Shown in pieces: positions 11,320-22,041 of a DNA stretch of 64,000 nucleotides; position 1 is the stretch's first letter; each line of letters opens with the position of its first letter. Source of the DNA: Rugalucina vietnamica (lineage: Eukaryota; Mollusca; Bivalvia; Lucinida; Lucinidae); contig OZ024869.1 of the NCBI GenBank assembly GCA_964017185.1, positions 1,386,501 through 1,450,500 of the forward strand, in the 5' to 3' direction. A program made the translations under genes and the position numbers. The notes below the pieces were generated by a model. That model was not told the DNA's origin, did not search any database, and saw only the letters and a list, made by a program, of their open reading frames with translations.

Positions 11320-12637
11320 ATGGACAGAAGATTTATGTTTAAGAAAATATTTTGGGCCCAGGGGTTGTCTGCCCCTGCCCCGGGGCTATATACATGTATA
11401 TGACCATAATATTCAAACATCTTCTCTGAAAGCGCTAGGCCAATCAAAGCCAAACTTTTTGTGGAGCATCCTGAGGAAGAGAAAATGAAAGTTTGTATAA
11501 ATGGTCAAGGTCACATGACCAAGATGGCCGCCATGGCTATGAATACCAAAAACGTTTAAAAATCTTCTTCTTCAGAACCAGAAGGCCTATGATTTTAAAT
11601 CTGGGAATAGAGCTCTACAAAGTTTATATACATCATGACCCTGGGATGATCTTGACCTATTTTACGGCAAGGTCAACTTAAGTCGCCCATGCATTTGAAT
11701 GGGAAAAAATAGAAAAATGTCATGTAATGGCAGAAAACCGGTCCCGATAGCGTAATGGTTAGAGCGTCCGCTTCGGAAGCGGGAGGCGCGGGTTCGAACC
11801 CGGGCCGCGTCATACCAAAGACGTTAAAAATGGTACCAGTGGCTACCTTGCTTGGCACTCAGCATTCATTAGGCAAGCACTGGCTTCTCTTCTCTCACTC
11901 TCTCTCTCAAAAAAAAAAAAAAAGAAAAAGAAAGAAAAAAACAAAGAGAGAGAGAGCCTGCACATAATCCTCGCAAGAGGGTGCTGCAGTATATATAGAT
12001 AAATAAAACTTGCTAGGAATGAGCAAATGCACAGAAGATTTATGCTTATGAAAATATTTTAGGCCCAGGGGTTGTCTGCCCCTGCCCCGGAGCTATATAC
12101 ATGAGATGTTCATAATATTCAAACAGCTTTTTCTCAGAAACGGCTTAGCCAATCAAAGCCAAACTTTATGTGGAGCATCCTTAGGAAGAGGAAATGAAAG
12201 TTTATATAAATTGTCAAGGTCACATGACCAAGATGGCCCCCATGGCTATAAATAGCAATTTTTTTTAAAAATCGTCTTCTTCAGAACCAGAAAGCCTAAG
12301 ATTTTGAAACTTGGCATGAAGCATTAAGGAACAGAGGTCTACAAAATTTGTATAAATCATGACACTGGGATGACCTTGACCTATTTCACGGCAATGTCAA
12401 CTTAGATCGCCCATGCATTTGAATGGAGAAAATTGTTAAAATGTCATTTGAAGGACAAAACTTGCAGTTAATTGGCAAATGGACTGAATTTTTATGATTT
12501 GAAAAAGACATTGACTCCATGAGTTATTCTGATCCTGCCCTAGCGTTATATACATGCATTGTACCATTCTGGTCTAACAAGTTTATTGGTACATGTATAA
12601 ATCTCAGGTCTCAGGTGAGCGTTTACAGGACCATTTG
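11320..12637 (+). mobile_element. Pearl-like element, 5'-truncated, split by a SINE
   Basis: Core blocks (GGTCACATGACCAAGATGGC, GACCTATTTTACGGCAAGGT, GCCCCTGCCCCGG) before and after the SINE at 11,742, ending CTCAGGTGAGCGTTTACAGG, the hairpin, and CTTG|T. It belongs to the same family as the copies at 24,523 and 33,202. Confidence 0.8.
11742..11950 (+). mobile_element. tRNA-derived SINE (Pro-CGG-like head)
   Basis: The head reads GTCCCGATAGCGTAATGG .. CGCTTCGGAAGCG .. GGGTTCGAACCC: an A-box-like region, a good anticodon arm with CGG, and a B box. The acceptor stem and T stem do not pair well, and a non-tRNA body plus an A-rich tail follow, so I call a SINE and not a tRNA gene. Inserted in a pearl-like element. 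Confidence 0.8.
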
Positions 12638-12645
12638 TCCTCTTG

Positions 12646-12840
12646 TTTTAAATTAATTTTACATCCATTTCAGGATTATTTCAGCTCAAATGAGACGGGC
12701 CAATCAGTAGGTGGGCGAAAATGGGATAACCCCCCGAGAAAACACACCTGTCACACCTGCAAGCAGAACTTGGCCTTGTCTCACAATTACCCAGTGCGGG
12801 ACTTGAAACCACACCAAACACAACGCTGAGATGATTGAGT
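12646..12840 (-). mobile_element. tRNA-derived SINE fragment
   Basis: Same body as the SINE at 46,576 (GACGGGCCAATCAGTAGGTG, CACACCTGTCACACCTGCAA), without an intact promoter region. Confidence 0.6.
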
Positions 12841-12849
12841 GATTATGAA

Positions 12850-13780
12850 ACTAATATAATTTAGATATCTTATATACTAAATGAGAGATCTGCTATACCT
12901 AAATAAGATTTCTTCTTCACAAGATTAATCAAGATATCTTCCTTACAAGATTAATCAAGATATCTACTTTGGTTTATAAGACATCTTTATTGCTAAACTA
13001 GGTATCTTAATTAGCAAATAAGATATCTAAATTGGTAAAACAAATATCTTATATACAGTGGTCAATAAGATATCTTTTATGGTTAATTAGCTATTTTAAT
13101 TAGAAAAACGATATCTTAATTTATAATTCAGATATATGATTTAATACAATATATCTTAATTAAAGCTATAAATTGGATATCTGTATTGACATAATAGATA
13201 TCTTATTTAAGTAAAAGAAAAAGGTTGTAATTGGGCAAAATAAAAAAAGGTATATTATAAACTAAAGGTGTCTTATTTGTTTAGCTCAATAAGATAGCTA
13301 ATAAAGGATATAAGATAACTTTTTTTGTAAATAAGATATCTTATTTGTCTAAAACCATATCTATTTAAGCATATTAGATATCTTATGTAAGAAAGATATC
13401 TTATATACTCAAGAAGATATCTTATTTGAAAAATATAAAAAGCTTATATGTTAACATAGATATCTATACAACTATTTTAGATATCTCAAATGCTGATTAA
13501 GATGTCATATTCTCAAATGCTGATTAAGATGTCATATTAAGAAAAAAATCTAATATCTTATATCATAATTGCTATATCAGATATCTTTATGACAAATTAT
13601 GAATTAAGATATGTCATATACTTTTTACAAATAAGATATCTAATATAATTTTTAAGATATCTTATTTGTCAATTTAGATATCTATTTTTACAAATAAGAT
13701 ATCTTATAAAGCCTGAATAATATCTAAATGTACTATATTAGACATCTAAATTAACATTGTGAATATCTAATATACTAGGC
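12850..13780. repeat. AGATATCT word array
   Basis: Several dozen copies of (A)AGATATCTTA(T) at irregular 20-40-base spacing in AT-rich DNA. The word is its own reverse complement, so orientation cannot be told. A second patch is at 14,800-14,930. Confidence 0.85.
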
Positions 13781-13789
13781 AGAATAAAT

Positions 13790-14795
13790 TTAGCAATTTT
13801 CGTAACATTCGCCAGTCTCTGCACATAATGAATAAAAGTCATATTTTGGAAAATGGGTGTAAGTGGTAACCTTTCAGCAAGAACTTGCAAGCGGAAAATT
13901 TCGAAAAAAATCAAACTTTACGGCGATACTGACGTGACGTTACAATTTAAGGCACATGATCAAAACTTGCAGGTCTGCTTAAAGTGGGAAACCAAAATCA
14001 TGCTTAAGCAACGGTTTAGTTATCAAAACAAAGAAAAACATTTAAAACGTTGGAAACAAAATTTTATTGCCGTAAGTTTATGAATTCGACGTTATTTCTT
14101 TTGCTCCTACATTATCGCCTTACAGTTACGTTTCTAATTGGAATTTCCCAAAAATCGACAATGAATTTAAATGTCTGATGCATAACGATATGTTAAAATA
14201 AAGAGATGTTGCAAAATTGCCTATCTTGGCTTCATAACGTGAGCTTAAATAATGAGTTTAACGTCAGTGTTATCTCACTAGCATGACGCGTTATGGCTCT
14301 GAATCTTTTAAGTGTTACTGACCACGGTATTGGCTACATTGTGCTTTGTTTGTCTATTGTTTTTATGAAAATCCATGGAAACCAAGTAACCCGAAATTAA
14401 GGCAATTTCGACCACTTGACGTCGCGTTGACGTCGTTCTTTTGGCAGGTAAAGTTTTTACCGAAAAAGCCCAATCTCACTTGTCACATAATCAACAACGT
14501 TCATAAAGAAGGGGTGAAAAGGATGAGCCTAATTGACTTAAAGAAAGTAGGCTGTTTGCATTGTGTTCAATGGTTGAGAATTTTGCATTCACACCCTTTC
14601 TGTATATCTTGGTTGTTCCAGAAGCCTCTTTAAAGGATGGAGTTTGAAAATTCATCGTATCGTGCGCCTAAGACACCGTTCTTGTCATTTAAATTGAAGA
14701 AATGTCCAAAATTGCTCTAAGGTGATCAAAAATATATGCAACATCAAAAATTGCTAAATTTATTTTGCATAGTATATTTACATTTTGTATATTTA
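13790..14795. other. No gene recognised between AGATATCT arrays
   Basis: Two short open frames (13,853-14,083 and 14,346-14,633, + strand) have no recognisable motif or splice context, and I do not call them. Confidence 0.4.
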
Positions 14796-14799
14796 ATAT

Positions 14800-14930
14800 A
14801 ATTATATGGATATCGTATTTGCTATATAAGATATCTTCTTTATAACAGATATCTAATAAATTTAAGTAAATATCATATTTATTAAACAAGATATCTAATA
14901 TTGCATAACAGATGTCTGCTTTCTTGAATA
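14800..14930. repeat. AGATATCT word array, second patch
   Basis: Six or seven GATATC-containing words. They account for most of the Ile/Asp-rich open frame on the - strand (14,689-15,198). Confidence 0.8.
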
Positions 14931-15104
14931 AACAGTAAATTGGCTTGCCATAGAAATGAGATCCTGAAACAGCATTGAAAGGAATGTGGATCTGTTTCAA
15001 ATAATCAAAACTCTTTAGTGGCCTTGAATATTTGTATTTCCTGAATTCCAGTCTGGCAGTAAATGTTACCTCCCTGAAGTGGCACCGAAAAGGAAAAAAG
15101 TATG

Positions 15105-15262
15105 CAATGATGATGATTAGAGGAAATGGTGCAATCAGAAATTCCCACTCCGAAAACCAATGTGAAAAAAAACTATACTTGGTATACATAGGGAACATTT
15201 TGTAATCTGAGTGAGTAGCTTTTTCCCCACTAGGCAGTCACTCAGTTACCCAAACATGAAAA
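15105..15262 (+). repeat. Dispersed repeat, copy 1 of 3
   Basis: GGTGCAATCAGAAATTCCCA .. GGCAGTCACTCAGTTACCC. Also present at 58,395-58,540 (inverted) and 62,120-62,300. Confidence 0.75.
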
Positions 15263-15649
15263 CATACATAAGGTGACATAGCGAAGCGGTAAGGTGGTAA
15301 GAAATGGGATCAATGCCCATCCTTGTGAGACCCAAAACAGAAAAAAAATGTAAAATTGTACACACATGAATACTACATGTACTTATAAGATTGTCGGTCT
15401 CACTGATTGAAAAGATTGAATTGATGTTAACAAAAATTAATAAATAAATAATAGTGTTTTGTGATATACACAAATATACAACAAGGTTCTACATTAATCA
15501 CAATTATTAATTGGTTTGTGATAAATCTGATCGAATTTTACACTGCACATCATATTTCTTGCAGTATGGAGTTGATAAAAATACATTTCATTGGTGGACC
15601 ATGGGTCCAAATCTGCATTTCAAGTTGTAGAACATCATAAACTTGCTTT

Positions 15650-15770
15650 AAATCATAAAGAATCTGTAACATTTATCATAAAGAATCAGTGACATATATC
15701 ATAAAGAATCCGTTACCCACATTTTGTTATCATAAAGAATCTGTAACGTATCATCAAGAATCCGTAGCAT
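15650..15770. repeat. ATCATAAAGAATC word block
   Basis: Five copies of ATCATAAAGAATC[CT]GTAAC-type words, opposite in orientation to those at 8,546. Confidence 0.8.
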
Positions 15771-16069
15771 GCAAAAAAATGAAAAAGGGCTATTACGCAG
15801 GGTTATGTAGAATTTGAAGGTCCACATATCACTTTTATTAACAGTTTCAATGTTTCCAAACATGTTTGCTTAGGAATTCACACAATTATACCGAATTGCC
15901 ATGTTTTTCATATTTGCTCAATTTATCTAATTGGTTTTATTTTGAAACCCTAACATGTAGAATATATACATAGATTATCATGAACCATGCTTCTAATATG
16001 TCTCCTGACAAAATTTAGATCTACAACTATCTAAAACTACCATTTTTTGCTGTTTGCAACTGGGAGTAT

Positions 16070-16177
16070 CAATCTTTGTCAAGAATCTGTAGCATTTGTC
16101 AAGAATTCGTTACCTGATATCATCAAGAATCAGTAGCTGATATCATAAAGAATCATTCACACTGTGACGGACCTAAA
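16070..16177. repeat. ATCATAAAGAATC word block with TIR end
   Basis: Four words, then CACTGTGACGGACCTAAA, the inverse of the end at 8,528. Confidence 0.8.
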
Positions 16178-16454
16178 ACAGTGTGGTAAGGGCACTATAA
16201 AAATGACTAAAATGTTCCCGATCGGGGGACAATTTACTAATTTTAGTAACATTTACCTGTCAAACTGTCAAAGGTCACCATAGGTCATTGATTCCCGAAC
16301 GGGGGATTTTCTTCTACTGCTGGGTTTGCCCTATGTTTTATTGCTGTTTTGCTATTTGTAATTTTGGTTATTTCCCACGGGTTCCAGGGGGCAAAAAGTT
16401 GCGAAAGAAGAAGATATTTTCTTTATTAAAATTCATTTGTGACGTATTAAGAGG

Positions 16455-16604
16455 CTGTTTAGTTTGTGATGAGATTTTACGTCCCCGTCAACACATTATT
16501 ATGTCATTTTGGAGACATTTGCTAAGAGCCTGTTTAGTTTGTGATGAGGTTTTACGTCCCCGTCAACACATTATTATGTTATTTTGGAGACGTTTGCTTT
16601 TAAA
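16455..16604. repeat. 75-bp tandem duplication
   Basis: Two units starting CTGTTTAGTTTGTGATGAG and containing TTTTACGTCCCCGTCAACAC, 75 bases apart, about 90% alike by eye. Confidence 0.85.
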
Positions 16605-17615
16605 TTCCTGGGACTTTTACACGACTATCGTGGTGAATGATAGCCCTACCTCCTATGAAACTTCTACATGGGTTTTATAAGTATACACGAACCACTTTGG
16701 CCTGGGTAGGTTTAGACCATCTAAACTGTTTACCAGTACCAAAGTGTTCGGTCAGTTTCAGCTCTGCGCGGAAGTACTGTGCAGCCCACCGTATTTCTAA
16801 GGCCCCAGTGGGCGGAGGCGCATTAAGAGACTGCTGCATGAGTGTTCATGAATTACTGAATGTTTAAAACGTGTTGAGGGAGTTCGAGGTGTAGTGGAGC
16901 ATCTTAGCAATTTTCCAAACGCTCTGTTTTGCAAACTGACTATTATGGCTCATAATAACCAAACGACGGAGCCCTCCCAACGTGGTAATAAGCAAATTTG
17001 CATAAGTAAATCGTCATGGGAAAAGTCTTAAATTCTGTGGTATTCTTTCTGGTATCCACTCTGGAATAAGTGCAAACGTTGCTGTTACATGAACGAAGAG
17101 AACGATAGGCATGTTTATTTGAAAGAGAAAAATATTGTAGGGGAACTGTCTTCAACATTATCGAGGAACGGACTTGTTCCATTATTGGTAAACTGGTACA
17201 ATTTGTAAATTACTATAGCTATTTTGGGATCGGGTAGGCCATTGCAAACCCATCCCTTACATGGTTCGGTGAGAATAAACTGATAATATCATACAATATC
17301 TTGACACTAATCGGGTACCAATCGAGCAGGTGAGATGCACAACACCTGAGCGCGAAACAGCGTTTCCTAAAAGCAGCGCTGGAAAAAGCAAACAACGAAA
17401 TTTCTGTATAAATAGGCGCTTTCAGAGTTCTTCCTATAGAGTTGGTTGTTTTGAAAAGAGGAGGAAATTGAAGTACCCCATGCATGGCGATCACATTCAA
17501 ATGAATTAATTATTTTCCTTTAACCTCCTAAGAGGAACGCATTGGTATGGCCTTCAATTGAAGCTCCGTGATCATTGGTTGTCAGAGTGATACAGCAAAT
17601 TACGTGTTGTACAGT
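16605..17615. other. No feature recognised
   Basis: About 1 kb without a convincing open frame or matched repeat. Confidence 0.35.
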
Positions 17616-17624
17616 GTAATTTTC

Positions 17625-17766
17625 TGATCCTCGGACTATCGGGCCCTCGGACCATCGGGCCCTCGGACCATCGGGCCCTCGGACTATCGGACCATCGGGC
17701 CCTCGGACTAACGGACCCTCGGACTAACGGACCCTCGGACTACAGGGCCCTCGGAATACCGGGCCT
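17625..17766. repeat. Minisatellite array, same word as 651-890
   Basis: About eight units of CTCGGACTATCGGGCC, with variants GGACCATC and GGACTAACGGACC, ending in CTCGGAATACCGGGCC. That end is the exact inverse of the start of the array at 651. Confidence 0.85.
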
Positions 17767-17775
17767 ACACGAAGC

Positions 17776-18262
17776 TAGAGATCCTAATGCTGCATCCCAA
17801 CTTTCAATATTACAGGACTTTTGGTTCTGGAGAAGATTTTATTTTTTTTTTTTACTATATGTATGGGTGTGGCAGCCATCTTGGTCATGTAACCCGGAGC
17901 ATTTATACAATTTTATCTCCCTTCCCATTGAGGCCTATTATTAAATTTGGCTTTGACTGGTCAAGCGGTATCAGAGAAGATGTTTGAAAACAATGGTTAA
18001 ATAGGTCTTGGACAACCGACGGTCATCATTTAGATGTTTCATGCCAAGTCTTAAGATCATTATACATTCCGTTCTGGAGAAGAAGATTTTTAGACGTTTT
18101 CTTTTTACCATGTATGGGTGTGGCGGCCATCTTGGTCATGTGACCTTGACTATTTATATGGACTTTCCTTCCCTTTTCACATGGAGGGTCCATATGAAAT
18201 TTGGCTTTTATTGTCCAAAGAAGGTCATGGGTATACTATAAGCTCACCTTGTGACTGAATGC
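17776..18262 (-). mobile_element. Pearl-like element fragment
   Basis: Inverted core blocks (GTGGCAGCCATCTTGGTCAT; TTTGGTTCTGGAGAAGAT) and, at the right, CTATAAGCTCACCTTGTGA, the element's 5' region. The interior is deleted. Confidence 0.7.
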
Positions 18263-18289
18263 ATAATTTTCATTTGCTTTATTTGACTT

Positions 18290-18640
18290 CAGCCACAGTC
18301 TAAATAAGAATAAAAAGTTTAGATCCTTTAAGAGCAAAGAAAACACTCACAAGAAAGAAGATGGGCCATACCATGGTTTCAACTGTCAAAGTCACATCAG
18401 TGACCCTAAACATCTGGCACAACGAGCAAGAGGAAAACACTGCAATTTGGCATATTTAAACATGGCATTCGTCTCAAAGACTGATAGACGAAATATAACC
18501 AAAATATTTTTTTTTCTACAAAATGTGCCTAGATAAAGTCCAAAAATAACCAAAATATTTTAGATTTGTTTAGCAAATGACTCTAAACGTATGATCATTT
18601 CCAAGTTCTCAGAATATATTTTTGATTTCAATGGACCGAA
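18290..18640. repeat. Dispersed repeat (GATGGGCCATACCATGG), copy 1
   Basis: AAGTTTAGATCCTTTAAGAG, GGGCCATACCATGGTTTC, AGGAAAACACTGCAAT, CAAAGACTGATAGACG. Copies follow at 18,720-19,075 and 60,500-60,785, with a partial one at 20,478-20,590. Confidence 0.75.
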
Positions 18641-18719
18641 AGTAAAATATAATCTGCACTATAGATGAGTGCGGGGAGATGTGTTACGGCCGCAACACGG
18701 CATAACACCTGTTGCAGTG

Positions 18720-19075
18720 ATAACAAATAAGAATAAAAAGTTTAGATCCTTTTAACAGCAAAGAAAACATTCACAAGAAAGAAGATGGGCCATACCAAGA
18801 ATAAAAAGCTTAGATCCTGTAGGAGCAAAGAAAACATTTATGACAAAGAAGATGGACCATACCATGGTTTCAACTATCGAAGTCTCAACAGTGACCTTAT
18901 AAATCTGGCACAAAAAGCCAGAGGAAAACACTGCAATGGCAAAGTTAACCATGGCAGTCATCTCAAAGACTGTAGACGAAATATTATCCCAATATTTTAA
19001 AGTTATCTAGAAAATGAGTCTAAACGTATGATCATTTCCGAACTCTCAGAATATATACTTTGATCTCAAATTTCT
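18720..19075. repeat. Dispersed repeat (GATGGGCCATACCATGG), copy 2
   Basis: The same blocks as 18,290, with a local duplication of the first ~60 bases. Open frames here are chance. Confidence 0.75.
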
Positions 19076-19270
19076 AAAGACTCAGACTAGACTGTTCCAG
19101 TGTCTTGTGTTAATTATGTGCAATTATATTCGAAACTACTGTACTCATTATGTGTCAAGGCAGGTGGTAAATGTTTCACTTTGGTTTTATATTTAAATAG
19201 CAAGAATTGTCACATGAAAGAGTCTGACTTATCTTGCTGACAAGATAAGAGTTGTCAAATACACTGAAAT

Positions 19271-19511
19271 ATGAGCCTCGTGATGAGAAAACCGGCTTTT
19301 TGCATATGCGAAAACAAAGGCGCAGATCAGCTGCGCAATAACCGCGTAGCTGACCAGCCCCTTTGTTTTCACTACATAGATAGTCTATCCCTCTACTTCC
19401 TTAATCCTAAATTTCAAGTCTCTAGCTTTCTTCTGACAAGGCTCTACAGTCTTGTTTTTGTCGGAGCTGGTCGGAAACCCTGTAGACCGGTTTTCGCGTT
19501 GCGGCTTATGT
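19271..19511. mobile_element. Foldback MITE (GAGCCGC family)
   Basis: Ends ATGAGCCTCGTGATGAGAAA and the inverse of GGTTTTCGCGTTGCGGCTTA. The central AAACAAAGGCGCAGATCAGC hairpin is degraded. Confidence 0.8.
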
Positions 19512-19795
19512 GTTATTGCAGTAAGGGCATCTAGTATATGGACAGAGTGTGATCTAGTCAGCCACAGAGCCTAGCTAAACGTCTTAATACTTTTTATAGA
19601 GTCGTCAGAATAAATCAAAATTGTGAAAGACAATGGGCTATCACTATGCAGCTGATAGGCACCTTTTTTGATTGAAAAAGCATATACCCCTGTTTGGAGA
19701 CAATTTATATCACTCGGGGGGAAAATTAGGCTTTCATAATGATATATGATTATAACATCAACTACTTTATAAAAATAACTCATTTTCATTTATAA

Positions 19796-20016
19796 ATGAG
19801 CCGTGTCATGAGTGTACCTGCTTTTTGCATTTTCGGATATCAGGCGCAGATGAGATAGACCTTTTTACCACGCCGTTGATCAGCGCCTTTCGTACAATTC
19901 CTCTTCTTCCTAAACCCGAAATTTCAAGCCTCTAGCCATCTTCTATGGCTGTACAGCCAGGATTGTGTCGGATCTGGTCAGAAACCCAGAAGACAGGTTT
20001 TCTCGTGACGAGGCTA
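19796..20016. mobile_element. Foldback MITE (GAGCCGC family), diverged
   Basis: ATGAGCCGTGTCATGAG at the left, TTTTCTCGTGACGAGGCT at the right. The central hairpin is mostly lost. Confidence 0.7.
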
Positions 20017-20608
20017 AAATATAATCATAATTTTACATTTCAATTAAATGCTTTGTTAGAAAATTTAACATAATGTAATATCACCTTTTCATTCATGTCA
20101 TCCAAACCTTTACATGCACTTGTGGGGAGTCTGCTGAAAATAATTGGATGTGTGTTCAGTATCTTGTTTTTAGCCATTACAACCTGTCAGATTCAATCAC
20201 CACTACACTGAGGTGTACCATCAGAAAAAGAACTCGTTGGCGTTATGCTTGCAACTGTATCAAATATTTATATAGCAATCAAATGTTGTATTGTGTATAA
20301 ACTTCGAGAAATCACTTGCAACAAAAATAAATGTCTGCCGTAATACCATATAAACAGCACACGCAGCCGAGCTGAATGGCTATTTGTCAAGCCTATGGGT
20401 GGTTTTGATCCCTCGCGCTGCGTTGAAACCTTTGATATTAACCAAACTCATCGAGTTTTTTTTTTCCGCATCGTGTCTAACAAAAAGTAAAACCGAATTC
20501 TTTTAAGAGAAGTGATGACATAAATGAGGAGGATGGGCCATACCATATAAGCCTGCCAGAGATGATCAAACAGACTGCCGCGATATGACATATTGTTGAA
20601 TGCCTTGC

Positions 20609-20610
<2 letters not shown>

Positions 20611-20663
<53 letters not shown>
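20611..20663. repeat. CA microsatellite
   Basis: About 26 uninterrupted CA units. Confidence 0.98.
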
Positions 20664-20665
<2 letters not shown>

Positions 20666-20729
20666 TAATATTGTTAGCTGGGAGCTACATGGGTCATATT
20701 AGTGAACGCTTAGTGTATCCAGCCGCGTT

Positions 20730-21295
20730 CCTGCAGCTGGTGTTACTGCAGCTGCTGTTGTGCTTTGTGGCGGCTCTAAAAAGTAGTCCCGTACATCGCC
20801 CATAGTGCAGTTTATATTTTATTTTTGGTCCTTTGAAGTCAGTGGAAATACTCTGAGAAATCAGAAAATATTATGTTTAGACCCAGTGTTAGGATCGACT
20901 ACCTTGTTGAAACTCTAAATTGCAGCATGCCTTCTCTGGCTTCCATTTCCAGTTAATGAAGGGTCACTGACGAGCATTTATTGTGCAAAACCAATCGGTC
21001 TGGCTCACTCCCTTTCGTTTGAGTGTTTTCACTGTTCTTACAGCAACTTTTATATTGCAGCTGGTGTTGTGCTGTATGGCGGCCCTAACAAGTAGCTCCA
21101 TACATCGTCCATAGTGCAGTTTATATTTTACTTTTGGTCCTTTGAGATCAGCGGAAATATTCTGAGAAATCAGAAAATATTATAGGTTTAGCCTCATTTT
21201 CTAAACAGTTGTTTGCAATTTGGACCCCACAGGATCGAATGCATTGTTGAAACTAAATTACAGTATGCCTTCTCTGGCTTTCATCTCAAGTTCCT
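20730..21295. repeat. Tandem duplication, ~320-bp period
   Basis: CATAGTGCAGTTTATATTTT, GAGAAATCAGAAAATATTAT, and ATGCCTTCTCTGGCTT.CAT occur in both 20,735-20,955 and 21,056-21,292. Confidence 0.8.
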
Positions 21296-21954
21296 TCAGA
21301 GTCGATCTAAAATTTATGGTATATTTGGTGACTGCAGTCAAACAAATTAAGGTCTAAAAGTAAATAAATATCAAATCCTAATAAAAAAAAACTAGCTCTT
21401 GATCTTCCCATAATCTAAAACATGCCTGGCAATCATTGGATAATAAACTGTATTTCTTTTCAATTAATATGTACAAGTAATGTCGGGGGAAGTAATAATT
21501 AAAGATTTAAGGTACATGTAATTCCATGGAACTTGATCTGATAACCTTACATAATAGAGTTATTTTTCAAAAGAGCAATTTTCATTTTACAGTAGACCAG
21601 AAGTTTACATGTGAGCAGGCCGTGTCAACTGCTCCAAAATCGTACAGGTTTGGGAGTGGATAATGTATCAGGTTACACCCCCGTTACTTTTATTTAGAAA
21701 GGTACTGTATGAATGTTAAAATGGCTGTAGTTAGCTTTTTGTTCTTAATTTGTTCAGCTATCACAAAACCAACAATTTTGGCTTCTGTATCTTGCGAAGT
21801 TTCAAATCAGTTGAGGCATATTCCAGCTCGATCATTGTCTTCAATAACACACTAAATGGTTCCGCCATAAGCATTTGAGTATTCACTAAGCCTTTAAAGA
21901 ATAAGCTTAGATTCATTTCAAATCAGTTTCCTTTTGAATCCACATTGTTATCAG

Positions 21955-22041
21955 GGCCCCAGCTATGACTGGTGTTATGGCGGCTATTGGAGCTACTCCC
22001 AGAGTCGTGATAGAGGAGAATAGACCACCTTCACCTCCTAA
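21955..22041 (+). CDS. NEK1: NEK1 exon a
   Basis: Acceptor after TTATCAG, donor AA|GTAAGT. Phase in 2, phase out 2. Encodes APAMTGVMAAIGATPRVVI then EENRPPSPPK, a small linker segment. This is the most 5' exon I can place. I found no partner exon further left, where the sequence is all repeats. Confidence 0.8.

Noticed and set aside
11743..11815. A functional tRNA-Pro(CGG) gene
   Set aside because: The acceptor and T stems do not pair properly, and a SINE body with an A-rich tail follows directly.
14689..15198. 169-codon frame on the - strand
   Set aside because: The N-terminal part is a dispersed repeat with copies at 58,395 and 62,120, and the rest is the GATATC word array read as Asp-Ile.
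18785..19000. 71-codon frame rich in Lys/Arg/Asn
   Set aside because: It falls wholly inside a dispersed repeat with at least two other broken copies.
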